This document shows positions 52,923-62,561 of a stretch of 64,000 nt of DNA, piece after piece. The notes under the pieces are model-generated. The model made no database searches and had not been told where the DNA came from. It saw nothing but the letters and a program-made list of their open reading frames with translations. Where the stretch lies: NCBI RefSeq assembly GCF_003052585.1, contig NZ_QASN01000007.1, positions 157,536 to 221,535 on the forward strand, in the 5' to 3' direction. Source of the DNA: Pseudomonas mangrovi. Its GTDB lineage: Bacteria > Pseudomonadota > Gammaproteobacteria > Pseudomonadales > Pseudomonadaceae. Each line of letters begins with the position of its first letter. Within the stretch, counting starts at the first letter, position 1. The position numbers were made by a program, and so were the translations under genes.

Positions 52923-53294
52923 ATGCGCCAACCGGATATCGAGATCTACCTGAAAGACGCCGACTACCAGGCCGTCTCCGCCTGGCTGGAGGCCGCACTC
53001 GGCCCCTGCACGCCCTGGCAGCGCAAGGGCCAGACCTACAAATGCCAGGCGGGCGATGTGCCGGTCACCTGGCTGCCGAACGCCGTGGGCAAGTGGCACA
53101 GCCTGTACCTGGAAAGCGCCACCACGCCCTGGGAAGACGACCTGGCCTGCGCCCGCGCCGCCCACGCCGCGCTCGGCGTGCAGATCCGCTGCGCCCCCGG
53201 CAGCTGGGACGAGAGCCAGAGCGAGGAAGACGCCGACCGCTGGATCCGCATCGACACCGACGGCGAGAGCGAGATCATCTGGCGCACCGGCTGA
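52923..53294 (+). CDS. Conserved hypothetical protein
   Basis: The 123-residue protein MRQPDIEIYLKDADYQAVSAWLEAALGPCTPW... RWIRIDTDGESEIIWRTG has no catalytic motif I recognise. It is acidic, with a regular alpha/beta pattern suggesting a small soluble domain. I prefer ATG 52923 with AGGAC upstream over ATG 52905, which would overlap rlmA's stop. It probably belongs to the dapE-rlmA transcript. Function unknown. Confidence 0.7.
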   Translation: MRQPDIEIYLKDADYQAVSAWLEAALGPCTPWQRKGQTYKCQAGDVPVTWLPNAVGKWHSLYLESATTPWEDDLACARAAHAALGVQIRCAPGSWDESQSEEDADRWIRIDTDGESEIIWRTG

Positions 53295-53408
53295 GGTCCT
53301 GTTGCACCGCAAGGCGCCAGTGGCGAACACGCCGGCGCACGCACGAAAGCGGACGGACCTGGCCTGCTGAGCCGCGATGAACAACGGAAAACCCCTTCAA
53401 GGATGCCC

Positions 53409-54251
53409 ATGTCGGACCTCTCGCAAACATCACCTTGCGTGGTGATCACCGGCAGCACCCGCGGCATCGGCCTGGGCCTGGCCAAGGCATTCCTCGCGCA
53501 GGGCTGCAACGTACTGATCAGCGGCCGCGACCCCGAGTCACTGCAGCGCGCACTGACGCAATTGAGCGCAACCTTCGATGGCGCGCAGCTGCATGGCCTG
53601 TGCAGCGACGTCACCCGCCGCGATTCGCTGCAGGCGCTGTGGGACGCCGGCGTCGCCCGCTTCGGCAAGGTCGACGTATGGATCAACAACGCCGGCAGCT
53701 GCCACGCCGCCAGGGACCTGGTGGAGATTGCTGGCGATGAACTGGAGAGCGTCGTGCGCACCAACATCATGGGCAGCATATTCGGCTCGCAGGTGGCGCT
53801 GAGCGCAATGCTCGAACAGGGCGGCGGGCAGATCTTCAACATGGAAGGCTGGGGCAGCCAAGGCGAGTGGAGCGCCGGCATGACGGTCTACTCGACCAGC
53901 AAGCGCGCCGTCAGCCACTTCAGCAAGGGCCTCTACAAGGAAACCAGGAACAGCCCCGTCCTGGTCGGCACGCTCAGCCCGGGCATGGTCGCGACCGACC
54001 TGCTGGTGTCGTCCTGGAAGGAAGGCAACGCGCAGAACTGGCAGAAGATGAAGCGCCTGTTCCTCTTCGTGATCGACCCACCGGAAATCGTCTGCGCCTA
54101 CCTGGCACGGCGCATCCTCGCCAACCGCAGAAGCAACGCACGGATCGCCTGGATGACCCCGCTGCGCCTGATCGCACGGTTCTTCCAACCCTACTACTGG
54201 CGCCGCAACCCGGTCGCCGGCACCGCCCTGGAATCGCTGGGCGAGGGCTGA
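53409..54251 (+). CDS. SDR oxidoreductase with NYC1/NOL-like active-site motif
   Basis: The 280-residue protein has TGSTRGIG at 14-21, WINNAGS, and YSTSKRAVSHF (Tyr and Lys), but the usual Ser segment (N-x-S-S-x-x-G) is replaced by FNMEGWGSQGEW. A NMxGxGS motif is what I recall for plant chlorophyll b reductases (NYC1/NOL), suggesting a subfamily with a displaced catalytic Ser. The C-terminus (IARFFQPYYWRRNP) may contact membranes. AAGGA is five bases before ATG 53409. The substrate is unknown. Confidence 0.78.
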   Translation: MSDLSQTSPCVVITGSTRGIGLGLAKAFLAQGCNVLISGRDPESLQRALTQLSATFDGAQLHGLCSDVTRRDSLQALWDAGVARFGKVDVWINNAGSCHAARDLVEIAGDELESVVRTNIMGSIFGSQVALSAMLEQGGGQIFNMEGWGSQGEWSAGMTVYSTSKRAVSHFSKGLYKETRNSPVLVGTLSPGMVATDLLVSSWKEGNAQNWQKMKRLFLFVIDPPEIVCAYLARRILANRRSNARIAWMTPLRLIARFFQPYYWRRNPVAGTALESLGEG

Positions 54252-54252
54252 C

Positions 54253-54610
54253 TCTCCCCTCTCCTGCGGGAGAGGATCAGGGAAGCTTCAGGCGACTCGA
54301 CGTCTGCGACTGGCTCAGGCCTTGCCGGGGCACCCTGCACGCCGACGCATCCCTCATCCGGCGCTGCGCGCCACCTTCTCCCGGAGGGAGAAGGAAGGCT
54401 GTACGCCGACAGCGCGGGGTAAGCCACACGGCGCTCGAACACGCCGCGGCTTTTCCCTCTCCACCGGGAGAGGGTGCCGAAGGCGGGTGAGGGGTGTTTC
54501 AGGCAACTCGCCGTCTGCGACTGGCTCAGGCCGTGCCAGACACCTTGCAGCGCCAACCATCCCTCATCCGGCGCTGCGCGCCACCTTCTCCCGGAGGGAG
54601 AAGGACAGCC
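54253..54610. repeat. Cluster of dispersed palindromic repeats, including copy 2 of the ~183-bp repeat
   Basis: 54329-54510 is the second copy of the repeat at 1342-1524 (opposite orientation). A partial third copy follows: CCGTCTGCGACTGGCTCAGG recurs at 54299-54319 (with one change) and 54510-54530, and CCCTCATCCGGCGCTGCGCG with CCACCTTCTCCCGGAGGGAG occurs at 54350-54394 and 54560-54602. A CTCTCCTGCGGGAGAG hairpin sits at 54259-54275. No gene is seen in this 358-bp stretch. Confidence 0.8.
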
Positions 54611-54611
54611 C

Positions 54612-54800
54612 GTAGGGCGCAATAAGCACAGCGCATTGCGCCGCAACTCGATGCCGGCCACAGCGAAAACCGCAGCGCTCTGCGCTCTTCCGCTGCACCG
54701 AAGCGGCCCATGGTGGATTACGCCGCACAGCGGCTAATCCACCCTACGAACAGCACCGAGTTTTTGTAGGGTGGATAAAGGCGCAGCCTTATCCACCGAA
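54612..54800. repeat. TAGGGCGCAATAAG and GGTGGATTA palindromic repeats
   Basis: GTAGGGCGCAATAAGCACAG with GCATTGCGCC (54613-54643), GGTGGATTACGCCG paired with CGGCTAATCCACCCTACG (54712-54748), and GTAGGGTGGATAAAGGCGCA with GCCTTATCCACC (54766-54798) are the same families as at 8651, 40101 and 41456. Nothing codes here. Confidence 0.75.
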
Positions 54801-54821
54801 CCCCGCCAGACCGCCATAAAA

Positions 54822-54844
54822 AAGCCCATCACATGGACGGGCTT
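54822..54844 (-). terminator. Terminator of the cold-shock gene
   Basis: An imperfect hairpin (AGCCCATC / GGACGGGCT) followed leftward by TTTTTT lies about 20 bases after the cold-shock stop. Confidence 0.75.
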
Positions 54845-54863
54845 CTTCATTGCGGGGCGGTAC

Positions 54864-55073
54864 TTACTTTCGAGCGACGTCTTCGGCCTGCAGGCCCTTC
54901 TGGCCATCGACCACGGCGAACTCGACCTGCTCACCCTCGGCGAGGGTGCGGTGGCCGTCGCCACGGATCGCGCGAAAATGCACGAACACGTCGGCGCCGT
55001 TGGCGCGTTGGATGAAGCCGTACCCCTTGGCGTCGTTGAACCACTTGACGGTTCCAGTCTCACGTTCAGCCAT
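54864..55073 (-). CDS. Cold-shock domain protein
   Basis: The 69-residue protein [20 protein letters not shown]... has RNP1 KGYGFIQ and RNP2 VFVHFRAI, the nucleic-acid-binding core of CspA-like RNA chaperones. Arg replaces the common Ser in VFVHFSAI. I start at 55073, where the domain begins. The 55074-55269 leader is long, as in many csp genes, which could allow RNA-based temperature control, but I see no defined element. Confidence 0.93.
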   Translation of the reverse strand: MAERETGTVKWFNDAKGYGFIQRANGADVFVHFRAIRGDGHRTLAEGEQVEFAVVDGQKGLQAEDVARK

Positions 55074-55269
55074 TACTACCATCTCCAGCATTCTTATTAG
55101 GATGCCCCTGTCCCGGGGCGTCTGGTCGGGCCGGTAAACCTTCTCGTTGTCCTACCCTCCCGACGGAACCCGCGCATAGCAGGCATCTCGAAGGCATTCT
55201 CGGAAGCGACCGCCCGGCGAGTATAAAACAACGATCGGCGCTGCAAAGGGCTTTTTCAGAACAGCTGAA

Positions 55270-55288
55270 AGGCCCGTCAACCGGGCCT
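55270..55288 (-). terminator. Terminator of the Gld-type ABC operon
   Basis: The hairpin AGGCCCG / CGGGCCT is followed leftward by TTCAGCTGTTC and lies 14 bases after the DUF4340 stop. The T tract is weak. Confidence 0.6.
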
Positions 55289-55301
55289 CTCAGGCCTGTA
55301 C

Positions 55302-56348
55302 TCAGTTCTCGCCGAGCAGCTCGGGCAGACGCTTGGCGAGCGCCTGGTAATGCTGCGCCTCGATGCGGAACGCCCACTGCTCGCGCCCCGGCACCTGCTC
55401 CGCCGACAGCCCCTCGCGCACCGGCAGGGTCATCCAGTACTCCTCGCCATGGCGGTAGACCTGCCCTTCCAGACGCCCCTCGTCGAAGGTCTGCAGGGTG
55501 AAGCGCAGCGCCGGTTTCTCGCGATCAAACGACAGCTGCGCCAGGGGCAGCGCATCGCTCAGGCGCAGATTGGCGAACAGCGTGGCCATGCCGTTGGCGG
55601 CGGCCTCGAACGGCAAGGCACGGTCCTTGGGCAGCTGGCGCACCTTGAGATTGGGCTGGGCCTGCTCGTCGCGGTACACGGTGATCTGCTCGCCGCTGGC
55701 GTAACGCACGTCCAGCTCGCGCACGTCGGCAAAGGCGATGCTGGTCACCCGCCGATCCAGCCAGTCAAGCTCGGTTGCCGGCAGCGGAATGTTGCGGCTG
55801 ATCAGCCAGACCTGCTCCTCACCCGCGCGCCGAACCAGCTGGCCGGCACCCTGGCTGGACGGATTGCCGACGCGCAGGTCGAGCGGCGCACCGGCGCCCG
55901 GCGCGTCGGCGCCCGGCGAAGTGTCGACCGCCGCAGCGTCGGCTGCCGCAGCGCCACCAAACTCGATACGCACCCGGCTGGCTCGCTCGCCGGTCTCGCC
56001 TTCCTCGGCCAGGCCAAGGCGCGCATGCAGCTGCGGATTGGCAGTGCGTGCCTCGACCTTCTCCGCCTCCAGCAGCGCCTTGAGCAGATCGGCCAGCGGC
56101 GGCGATGCAGCTGCATAACCCTCCTTGGCCGGCAGCACCCAGTGGTCGCCCTCGCGTGCCAGGCGCACGGCCGGCTCATTGCCAACCTGCACCTCGATCA
56201 GCGCGACCTGTGCCGCCCGTCCTTTCAGCTCGGGCAGCCAGGCCTCGCGACCATCGTCCTGCGGTTGCCCGTCACGCTGCAGCCAGAGGTAGCTGGCGCC
56301 GAGCAGCAGCGCCAGCAGAGCCAGAAATACCAGTGCCTTGCGTCCCAT
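55302..56348 (-). CDS. DUF4340 protein, partner of a Gld-type ABC system
   Basis: The 348-residue protein has an N-terminal membrane anchor (ALVFLALLALLLGASYLWLQ) and a periplasmic body matching DUF4340, which is found next to GldG-like proteins. It contains NIPLPATELDWLDRRVTSIAFADVRELDVRYASGEQITVYRD. Its molecular role is unknown. It is the last gene of a four-gene leftward operon, three bases after the GldG-like gene. Confidence 0.82.
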   Translation of the reverse strand: MGRKALVFLALLALLLGASYLWLQRDGQPQDDGREAWLPELKGRAAQVALIEVQVGNEPAVRLAREGDHWVLPAKEGYAAASPPLADLLKALLEAEKVEARTANPQLHARLGLAEEGETGERASRVRIEFGGAAAADAAAVDTSPGADAPGAGAPLDLRVGNPSSQGAGQLVRRAGEEQVWLISRNIPLPATELDWLDRRVTSIAFADVRELDVRYASGEQITVYRDEQAQPNLKVRQLPKDRALPFEAAANGMATLFANLRLSDALPLAQLSFDREKPALRFTLQTFDEGRLEGQVYRHGEEYWMTLPVREGLSAEQVPGREQWAFRIEAQHYQALAKRLPELLGEN

Positions 56349-56351
56349 CGG

Positions 56352-58184
56352 TTACCCCCTGCGACGACGGCGCCACAGAGCGAGCGCCAGAACACCCAGG
56401 GTCAGCAGCGCCGGCACCAGGGCGATGTTGATCAGTTTCAGCGTGCGACCCAACGCCTCGATGTCGGCGTTGAGCTGGAAGCGCACCTCGCGCAGTTCCT
56501 TGCGGATCTTCAGCTTCTCCTGCAGGAACTGCTGCACCGCACCCTGCTGCTCCGGCGTCAGCTCGAGCAGCTTGGTCGGATCCTGGTTCTGCTGCAGTGC
56601 GGCGAGCTGCTGCTCGGTCTCGGCCAGGCGCTGCTGCAGGGCTTCCTCTTTCTGCCGGAAGCGCGCTTCGGCCTCGCGCTGCAGCGTCTCGACCACCACG
56701 AACGGGCGGCTGTAGCGACCGCGCGAACGCACGCTGATCAGCGCGTCGGAGCCGGCCAGGTTGTCCAGCGCGTTGATCGCAAAGCCGGCGTTGTCAGCCC
56801 ACGGCTGCGGGATGCGCTGACCGAAGAAGTCCTGGACCTGTACCCACATGCGGTCGGTGAGCATGTCGACGTCAGCCACGGCGATCACGTTGATGTTGGC
56901 CGCTTCCTTGAGACCGTCCTTGCGCCCTTCGATACCCTCGGGGAAGGCGGTCTTCGCCGGGCCCTGGATACGCGCGGCCAGGGTGTAGCGCTCGCCGGTC
57001 GGCTTGAGCTCGCGGATCAGCTCGCCCGGATTGCTGAGCATGGCGAAACGCTGCGCGCTGTAGGGCATGGCGTTGCTGGAACTCTGGATCAGCGGCAGGA
57101 AGCGGGTGCTGGCGCCTTCCAGCGGCTCGAGAATGCCGCCGCTGGCGTAGGTCAGGGTTTCCAGGCCGGCGGTACTGACATCGTCCTGATCCAGCGCGCT
57201 GGCATCGAGATTGAGCCAGCCGACATGGCGTACCGGCGCCTGGCCCTGCCCCATGCCGACCGCCATGCCGTACTGGCCGTCACCGACGACCTGATCCGGC
57301 ACCAGACGCAGGCCCCAGGCCTTGAACAGCGGCTCAAGGTCCGAGGCGCGGTCGAGTCCTTCACCGGGCATGCCCATGCCGGTATCGGCCTCGCTGTAGG
57401 GGTCGACGAAAACCAGCAGGTTGCCGCCGCGCATAACGAACTGATCGATGGCGTAGAGCGTCTGCTCAGGCAGGTTCTTCGGGTGGATCAGCAGCAGCAC
57501 CGAGACGTTCTCGGGAATCAGGTCGACGTCGGTCTTCAGGCTCTCGATCTGGAACAGCTGGCGGACTTCCTCCATCAGCATCCACGGCGGGGTCGGCTGC
57601 TGACTGGCGAAGTCGAAACCGCCGTTCACCGCCAGGCCCGAGAGCACACCGATAACCGGGCGCTGCGGATTGGCCAGGCTCTGCACCAGGCGGCTGAGCT
57701 CGTATTCGAGCAGCTCTTCCTGGTCGGGCTGGAAGAACGGGATCACCTGGGTATCGTCGACACCGTTGGTGCCGGCCAGGCCGAAGTACAGTTGCTCGCC
57801 ACCCTGGGTCACCGGCACGGCCTGCAGACCAAAAGCGGAGGCCTTGTCCTCGTCCTCGGAGAAGGGCTCGGGATCGATCAGCCGCAGCTTGATCTTGCCG
57901 TCGGCGGCGCGTTCGTAGGCCTTGAGCATCTCCTCGACGCGGCGCGCGTAGTTGCGCAGTGCGACCAGGTCCTTGGCCGCCGTGTCGGAGAAGTAGAAGT
58001 GCAGGTTGATCGGCTCGTCCAGGTCAGCAAGGATCTGCCGGGTGCCGTCGGAGATGGTGTAGAGCTTCTGCTCGGTCAGGTCCAGGCGGGCGTTGGTGAA
58101 GGCCAGCCCGGAGACCATGTTGAACACCAGGAACGCGGCCGCGATCAGCAGCAGGCCGGCGCCGGAATACATCAGTCGTTTCAT
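56352..58184 (-). CDS. GldG-family membrane-anchored ABC-system component
   Basis: The 610-residue protein has an N-terminal TM segment (MYSGAGLLLIAAAFLVFNMVSG), a large extracytoplasmic GldG/ABC_transp_aux domain (LYTISDGTRQILADLDEPINLHFYFSD, then NLLVFVDPYSE), a coiled coil rich in Gln/Glu/Leu (residues ~520-580) and a C-terminal TM segment with an Arg-rich tail (LALWRRRRRG). Similar proteins pair with ABC transporters that in Bacteroidetes support gliding. Here the cell biology is unknown. It lies two bases from the permease gene. Confidence 0.85.
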   Translation of the reverse strand: MKRLMYSGAGLLLIAAAFLVFNMVSGLAFTNARLDLTEQKLYTISDGTRQILADLDEPINLHFYFSDTAAKDLVALRNYARRVEEMLKAYERAADGKIKLRLIDPEPFSEDEDKASAFGLQAVPVTQGGEQLYFGLAGTNGVDDTQVIPFFQPDQEELLEYELSRLVQSLANPQRPVIGVLSGLAVNGGFDFASQQPTPPWMLMEEVRQLFQIESLKTDVDLIPENVSVLLLIHPKNLPEQTLYAIDQFVMRGGNLLVFVDPYSEADTGMGMPGEGLDRASDLEPLFKAWGLRLVPDQVVGDGQYGMAVGMGQGQAPVRHVGWLNLDASALDQDDVSTAGLETLTYASGGILEPLEGASTRFLPLIQSSSNAMPYSAQRFAMLSNPGELIRELKPTGERYTLAARIQGPAKTAFPEGIEGRKDGLKEAANINVIAVADVDMLTDRMWVQVQDFFGQRIPQPWADNAGFAINALDNLAGSDALISVRSRGRYSRPFVVVETLQREAEARFRQKEEALQQRLAETEQQLAALQQNQDPTKLLELTPEQQGAVQQFLQEKLKIRKELREVRFQLNADIEALGRTLKLINIALVPALLTLGVLALALWRRRRRG

Positions 58185-58186
58185 CT

Positions 58187-58921
58187 TCAGTCAGCCTTTT
58201 TCAGATCGATCACGATCGCGGTGGCAGCGAGCCAGGCGGCGATCAGGGTGACGAAATAGAGCAGGTCACGCAGGTCGATGACGCCCTTGCTGATGGCTTC
58301 GAAACGGGTCAGGAAGCTAAGCGAGGCGATGGCGTCGACCAGTGCCTGCGGCGCCCAGCCGCTGAGACTGTCGAGCAGCATCGGGAAGCCGCTGACGATG
58401 AACACGAAGCACATGGTCACCGCCAGGATGAAGGCGATCACCTGGTTCTTCGCCAGCGCCGACATGCACGAACCAATCGCCAGGTAACCGCCGGCCAGCA
58501 GCCAGCTGCCGATGTAGCCGGTGACGATGGCGCCGTTGTCCGGCTCGCCGAGGTAGTTGACGGTGATCACCATCGGGAAGGTCAGCAGCAGCGTCAGCCC
58601 GGCGAAGACCCAGGCCGCGACGAACTTGCCCAGCACGGCTTCGGCGCGGGTGATCGGCAGGGTCATCAGCAGCTCGATGGAGCCGGACTTGCGCTCCTCG
58701 GCCCACAGGCGCATGGCGATGGCCGGCACCAGGAACAGGTAGAGCCAGGGGTGGAAGCTGAAGAAGGCGGTCAGATCGGCCTGGCCGCGCTCGTAGAAGG
58801 AACCCAGATAAAAGGTGAAGACCCCGGCCAGGACCAGGAAGATCACCATGAACACATAGGCGAGTGGCGTGGCGAAGTAGCTTCCCAGCTCGCGCTTGAA
58901 TACGACAGGCAACTGTTTCAT
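58187..58921 (-). CDS. ABC transporter permease (GldF/NosY-like, ABC-2 type)
   Basis: The 244-residue protein has six hydrophobic segments. The ABC-2 features include LGSYFATPLAYVFMVIFLVLAGVFTFYLG at the N-terminus, RLWAEERKSGSIELLMTLPITRAEAVLGKF, and SFLTRFEAISKGVIDLRDLLYF near the end. It overlaps the ATPase stop by four bases, which couples translation. The exported or moved substrate is unknown. Confidence 0.88.
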   Translation of the reverse strand: MKQLPVVFKRELGSYFATPLAYVFMVIFLVLAGVFTFYLGSFYERGQADLTAFFSFHPWLYLFLVPAIAMRLWAEERKSGSIELLMTLPITRAEAVLGKFVAAWVFAGLTLLLTFPMVITVNYLGEPDNGAIVTGYIGSWLLAGGYLAIGSCMSALAKNQVIAFILAVTMCFVFIVSGFPMLLDSLSGWAPQALVDAIASLSFLTRFEAISKGVIDLRDLLYFVTLIAAWLAATAIVIDLKKAD

Positions 58922-59838
58922 ACCACCTCTCCGCGGGTCAGGGTGCGGAACACTTCATCCAGACGGCCACGCTCGACGTTCAGCTCGCTCACCGCCCAGC
59001 CACGGCTGGCGATCAGCTCGCCAACCTGCGGGTAGATCACCGCGCCCGGCTGGGCCAGTACGGTCAGGCTGTGCTCGCGCTCGTTGCGCTCGATCCCGGC
59101 GACGCCGTTCAGTGCACTCAGCGCGGACTCGTCGAGCCCCTCGCCAACCAGGGTCACTGCCTGGTGGTAGCGCGAGCGCGCCTCCAGCTCCAGCGGCGTG
59201 CCGTCGGCCAGCAGCTTGCCACTGCCGATCACCACGGCACGGCTGCAGATGGCGGTGACTTCTTCGAGGATGTGCGTGGAGATGATCACAATCTTGTCGG
59301 CGGCGATGCTCGAAATGAGCTTGCGCACCTGGTGCTTCTGGTTCGGGTCGAGGCCATCGGTGGGCTCGTCGAGGATCAGTACGCGCGGATCATGCAGGAT
59401 CGCCTGGGCCAGGCCGACACGGCGCTTGAAGCCCTTGGACAGGGTCTCGATGGACTGGTCGAGCACCTTCTCCAGCTCGACCTGGGCCACCGCCTGCTCG
59501 ACCCGCCGCTTGCGCTCGGCCCCGCGGAAGCCGCGCACCTCGGCGATGAACTCGAGGAAGCCGCGCACGCGCATGTCGCCATAGCAGGGCGCACCTTCAG
59601 GCAGATAGCCGATCTGCTGCTGGGCCTTGAGGGTGTCCTTCTGGATGTCGAAACCGAGAATGCTCGCCGTGCCCGAAGTCGGCGCAAGAAAGCCGGTGAG
59701 CATCTTCATGGTGGTGGATTTGCCGGCGCCGTTCGGGCCGAGAAAGCCCAGCACTTCCCCCTGCTGGATACGGAAGGACAGATCGTCCACCGCCGTGTGC
59801 TGCGCGAAACGCTTCGTTAGATTTCTTATTTCGATCAT
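58918..59838 (-). CDS. ABC transporter ATPase (GldA-like)
   Basis: The 306-residue protein has Walker A GPNGAGKST, signature LSKGFKRRVGLAQA, Walker B VLILDEPTDGLDP and the switch His in ISTHILEEV. GldA-type ATPases show LSKGFKQRVG-like signatures, as here. It is the first gene of the operon ATPase-permease-GldG-DUF4340. The start is ATG 59838 (MIEIRNLTKRF). It is divergent from plsB, with 239 bases between them. Confidence 0.9.
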   Translation of the reverse strand: MIEIRNLTKRFAQHTAVDDLSFRIQQGEVLGFLGPNGAGKSTTMKMLTGFLAPTSGTASILGFDIQKDTLKAQQQIGYLPEGAPCYGDMRVRGFLEFIAEVRGFRGAERKRRVEQAVAQVELEKVLDQSIETLSKGFKRRVGLAQAILHDPRVLILDEPTDGLDPNQKHQVRKLISSIAADKIVIISTHILEEVTAICSRAVVIGSGKLLADGTPLELEARSRYHQAVTLVGEGLDESALSALNGVAGIERNEREHSLTVLAQPGAVIYPQVGELIASRGWAVSELNVERGRLDEVFRTLTRGEVV

Positions 59839-60077
59839 GGCCTCACCATCGCGGTCAAAGCCTGACCCATCACTCGTTCGGGACGAGTCAGGCCTCCAAA
59901 TTGCCGGCGGAACTATAAGGACGGAGTCGCGGCGATTGCAACACCACGGACGGGGCACCGCAGCACCACGCGCCCTCAGAAAATCAGGCACTTGCCGGCG
60001 CTTTGCCGCTGCTCGGCAGATGCGGCACACTTGTCGCCCCGTGCCGCCCGGCGCACTCGATTGCAACCAGAGATTAC

Positions 60078-62561
60078 ATGACCCTCTCGCCGCTCCGCCG
60101 CCTTGCCTTCGGCACCCTGCGCCGCCTGATGTCCCTGTGGGTTCGCTCCGAGGCCATCTCGCCCTCCCCGCTCGACGACGCGCTCGACAGCGGCCACCCG
60201 CTGTTCTACGTGCTGCAGCAGTCCTCGGCCAGCGATCTGGTGGTGCTCGATAGCGAATGCCGCAAGGCCGGCCTGCCGCGCCCGGTGCTACCGGTACAGA
60301 TCGGCCGCGGCGACGCCGAGACCGGTTTCTTCTACCTCACGCCGGAACCCGACTGGCTCGGCCGACAGGACAAGCGCGGCATTTCGCCGACCCTCGACCG
60401 CCTGGTGACGGCGCTGGAGAACGACGAAATCGAGGATGCCTGCATCGTTCCGGTGATGGTGTTCTGGGGGCAGTCGCCGAACCGCGAGACCAGCCCCTGG
60501 AAGCTGATCTTCGCCGACAGCTGGGCGGTCACCGGACGCCTGCGGCGGTTTCTGCGCATCCTGATCCTCGGTCGCAAGACCCGCGTGCAGTTCTCCGCGC
60601 CCATCCATCTGCGCGAGCTGGTCGAGCAGGAAAAGGGCCACGAGCGCACCCTGCGCATGGTCCAGCGCATCCTGCGAGTGCACTTTCGCAATCAGAAGGC
60701 CGCCGTCATCGGCCCGGACCTTTCCCACCGGCGCAACCTGGTCAAGGGCCTGATCCACGACGCGCAGGTGCGCCAGGCCATCGCCGAAGAAGCCGAACGC
60801 GAGAAGATCCCGCTGGAGAAGGCCGAGCGCCGCGCCCTGGCCTACGGCAACGAGGTCGCCTCGGACTACAGCTACATCGCCATCCGCTTCCTCGAACTGG
60901 TGCTGTCCTGGTTCTGGAACAAGATCTACGACGGTATCCGCATCAACAACATCGAGGGTGTACGCGAGATCGCCCACGGCCACGAAGTCATCTATGTGCC
61001 CTGCCACCGCAGCCACATCGATTACCTGCTGCTGTCCTACCTGCTGTTCACCAACGGCCTGACGCCGCCGCACATCGCCGCCGGTATCAACCTCAACATG
61101 CCAGTGATCGGCGGCCTGCTGCGTCGCGGTGGCGCCTTCTTCATGCGCCGCACCTTCAAGGGCAATCCGCTCTACACCGCGGTGTTCAACGAATACCTGC
61201 ACACCCTGTTCAGCCGTGGTTTTCCGGTCGAGTACTTCGTCGAAGGCGGCCGCTCGCGCACCGGGCGCATGCTCCAGCCCAAGACCGGCATGCTCGCCAT
61301 CACCCTGCGCAGTTTCCTGCGCTCGCACCGCCTGCCGATCGTTTTCGTGCCGGTCTATATCGGCTACGAGCGCGTGCTCGAAGGCCGCACCTACCTGGGC
61401 GAGCTGCGCGGCGCGAGCAAGAAGAAGGAATCGATCTTCGACCTGTTCAAGGTCCTGGGCGCACTCAAGCAGCGCTTCGGTCAGGTCGCAGTCAACTTCG
61501 GCGAGCCGATCCGCCTGGCCGAATTCCTCGACCAGCAGCAGCCGGACTGGCGCAGCCAGCAGCTCGCCCCGCAGTTCCGCCCCGAGTGGCTCAACGAAAC
61601 CACCCATCGCCTGGCCGAGCACATCGCCTGTGGGCTCAACGAGGCCGCCGCGGTCAACCCGGTCAACCTGGTCGCCACCGCCCTGCTCTCCAGCAGCAAG
61701 CTGGCGCTGGACGAAGCGGCACTGGTGCGGGTGCTCGACCTGTACCTGGCGCTGCTACGCCAGACGCCCTACTCCCAGCACACCACCCTGCCAGAAGGCG
61801 ATGGCCGCGCGCTGATCGCCCATGTGCAGGAGATGGAGCTGCTCGCCGAGCAGAAGGACGCCCTTGGCCGCATCTACTATCTGGACGAGCAGAACGCGGT
61901 CCTGATGACCTACTACCGCAACAACGTCCTGCACATCTTCGCCCTGCCGGCGCTGCTTGCCAGCTTCTTCCAGAGCAGCGGGCGCATCAGCCGCGAGCAG
62001 ATCCTGCGCTACACCCGCGCGCTCTACCCCTACCTGCAGGCGGAGCTGTTCATCCGCTGGAACCTCGACGAACTCGACGCGGTGATCGACCAGTGGCTGG
62101 CGGCCTTCATCGACCAGGGCCTGCTGACGCTGGACAACGAGCAGTACGTGCGCCCGGCGCCGAGCTCACGCCAGTTCGTCCTGCTGACCCTGCTGGCACG
62201 CACCATCACCCCGACCCTGCAGCGCTTCTACATGGCCACCGCGCTGATCCTGCATTGCGGCCAGAACCAGGTCAGCGCCGAGGAGCTGGAAAACCTCTGC
62301 ACGGTGATGGCCCAGCGCCTGTCGATCCTGCATGGCCTCAACGCCCCGGAGTTCTTCGACAAGACCCTGTTCCGCCACTTCATCCAGACCCTGCTCGACG
62401 AGGGCGTGCTGCGCACCGACGCAGCCGGCACCCTCAGCCACCACCCGCAACTCGCAGAACTGGCCGAAGGTGCCGCCAAGCGCGTCCTCACCGCGGAAAT
62501 CCGCCTGTCCATCCGCCAGGTAGCACTGGAGCGCGGCGAGGAAGAAACACCGGCCGGCTGA
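60078..62561 (+). CDS. plsB: Glycerol-3-phosphate 1-O-acyltransferase
   Basis: PlsB acylates sn-glycerol-3-phosphate at the first step of phospholipid synthesis in the inner membrane. The 827-residue protein has the acyltransferase motifs [12 protein letters not shown] (His310-x4-Asp315), [22 protein letters not shown] and [16 protein letters not shown] 60078 ([14 protein letters not shown]) is chosen; upstream residues are not conserved. It is monocistronic. Confidence 0.96.
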   Translation: MTLSPLRRLAFGTLRRLMSLWVRSEAISPSPLDDALDSGHPLFYVLQQSSASDLVVLDSECRKAGLPRPVLPVQIGRGDAETGFFYLTPEPDWLGRQDKRGISPTLDRLVTALENDEIEDACIVPVMVFWGQSPNRETSPWKLIFADSWAVTGRLRRFLRILILGRKTRVQFSAPIHLRELVEQEKGHERTLRMVQRILRVHFRNQKAAVIGPDLSHRRNLVKGLIHDAQVRQAIAEEAEREKIPLEKAERRALAYGNEVASDYSYIAIRFLELVLSWFWNKIYDGIRINNIEGVREIAHGHEVIYVPCHRSHIDYLLLSYLLFTNGLTPPHIAAGINLNMPVIGGLLRRGGAFFMRRTFKGNPLYTAVFNEYLHTLFSRGFPVEYFVEGGRSRTGRMLQPKTGMLAITLRSFLRSHRLPIVFVPVYIGYERVLEGRTYLGELRGASKKKESIFDLFKVLGALKQRFGQVAVNFGEPIRLAEFLDQQQPDWRSQQLAPQFRPEWLNETTHRLAEHIACGLNEAAAVNPVNLVATALLSSSKLALDEAALVRVLDLYLALLRQTPYSQHTTLPEGDGRALIAHVQEMELLAEQKDALGRIYYLDEQNAVLMTYYRNNVLHIFALPALLASFFQSSGRISREQILRYTRALYPYLQAELFIRWNLDELDAVIDQWLAAFIDQGLLTLDNEQYVRPAPSSRQFVLLTLLARTITPTLQRFYMATALILHCGQNQVSAEELENLCTVMAQRLSILHGLNAPEFFDKTLFRHFIQTLLDEGVLRTDAAGTLSHHPQLAELAEGAAKRVLTAEIRLSIRQVALERGEEETPAG

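Noticed and set aside
55350..58259. A 969-codon plus-strand frame opposite DUF4340 and GldG genes
   Set aside because: It crosses two convincing genes and their start/stop junction; its composition is typical of an antisense shadow.
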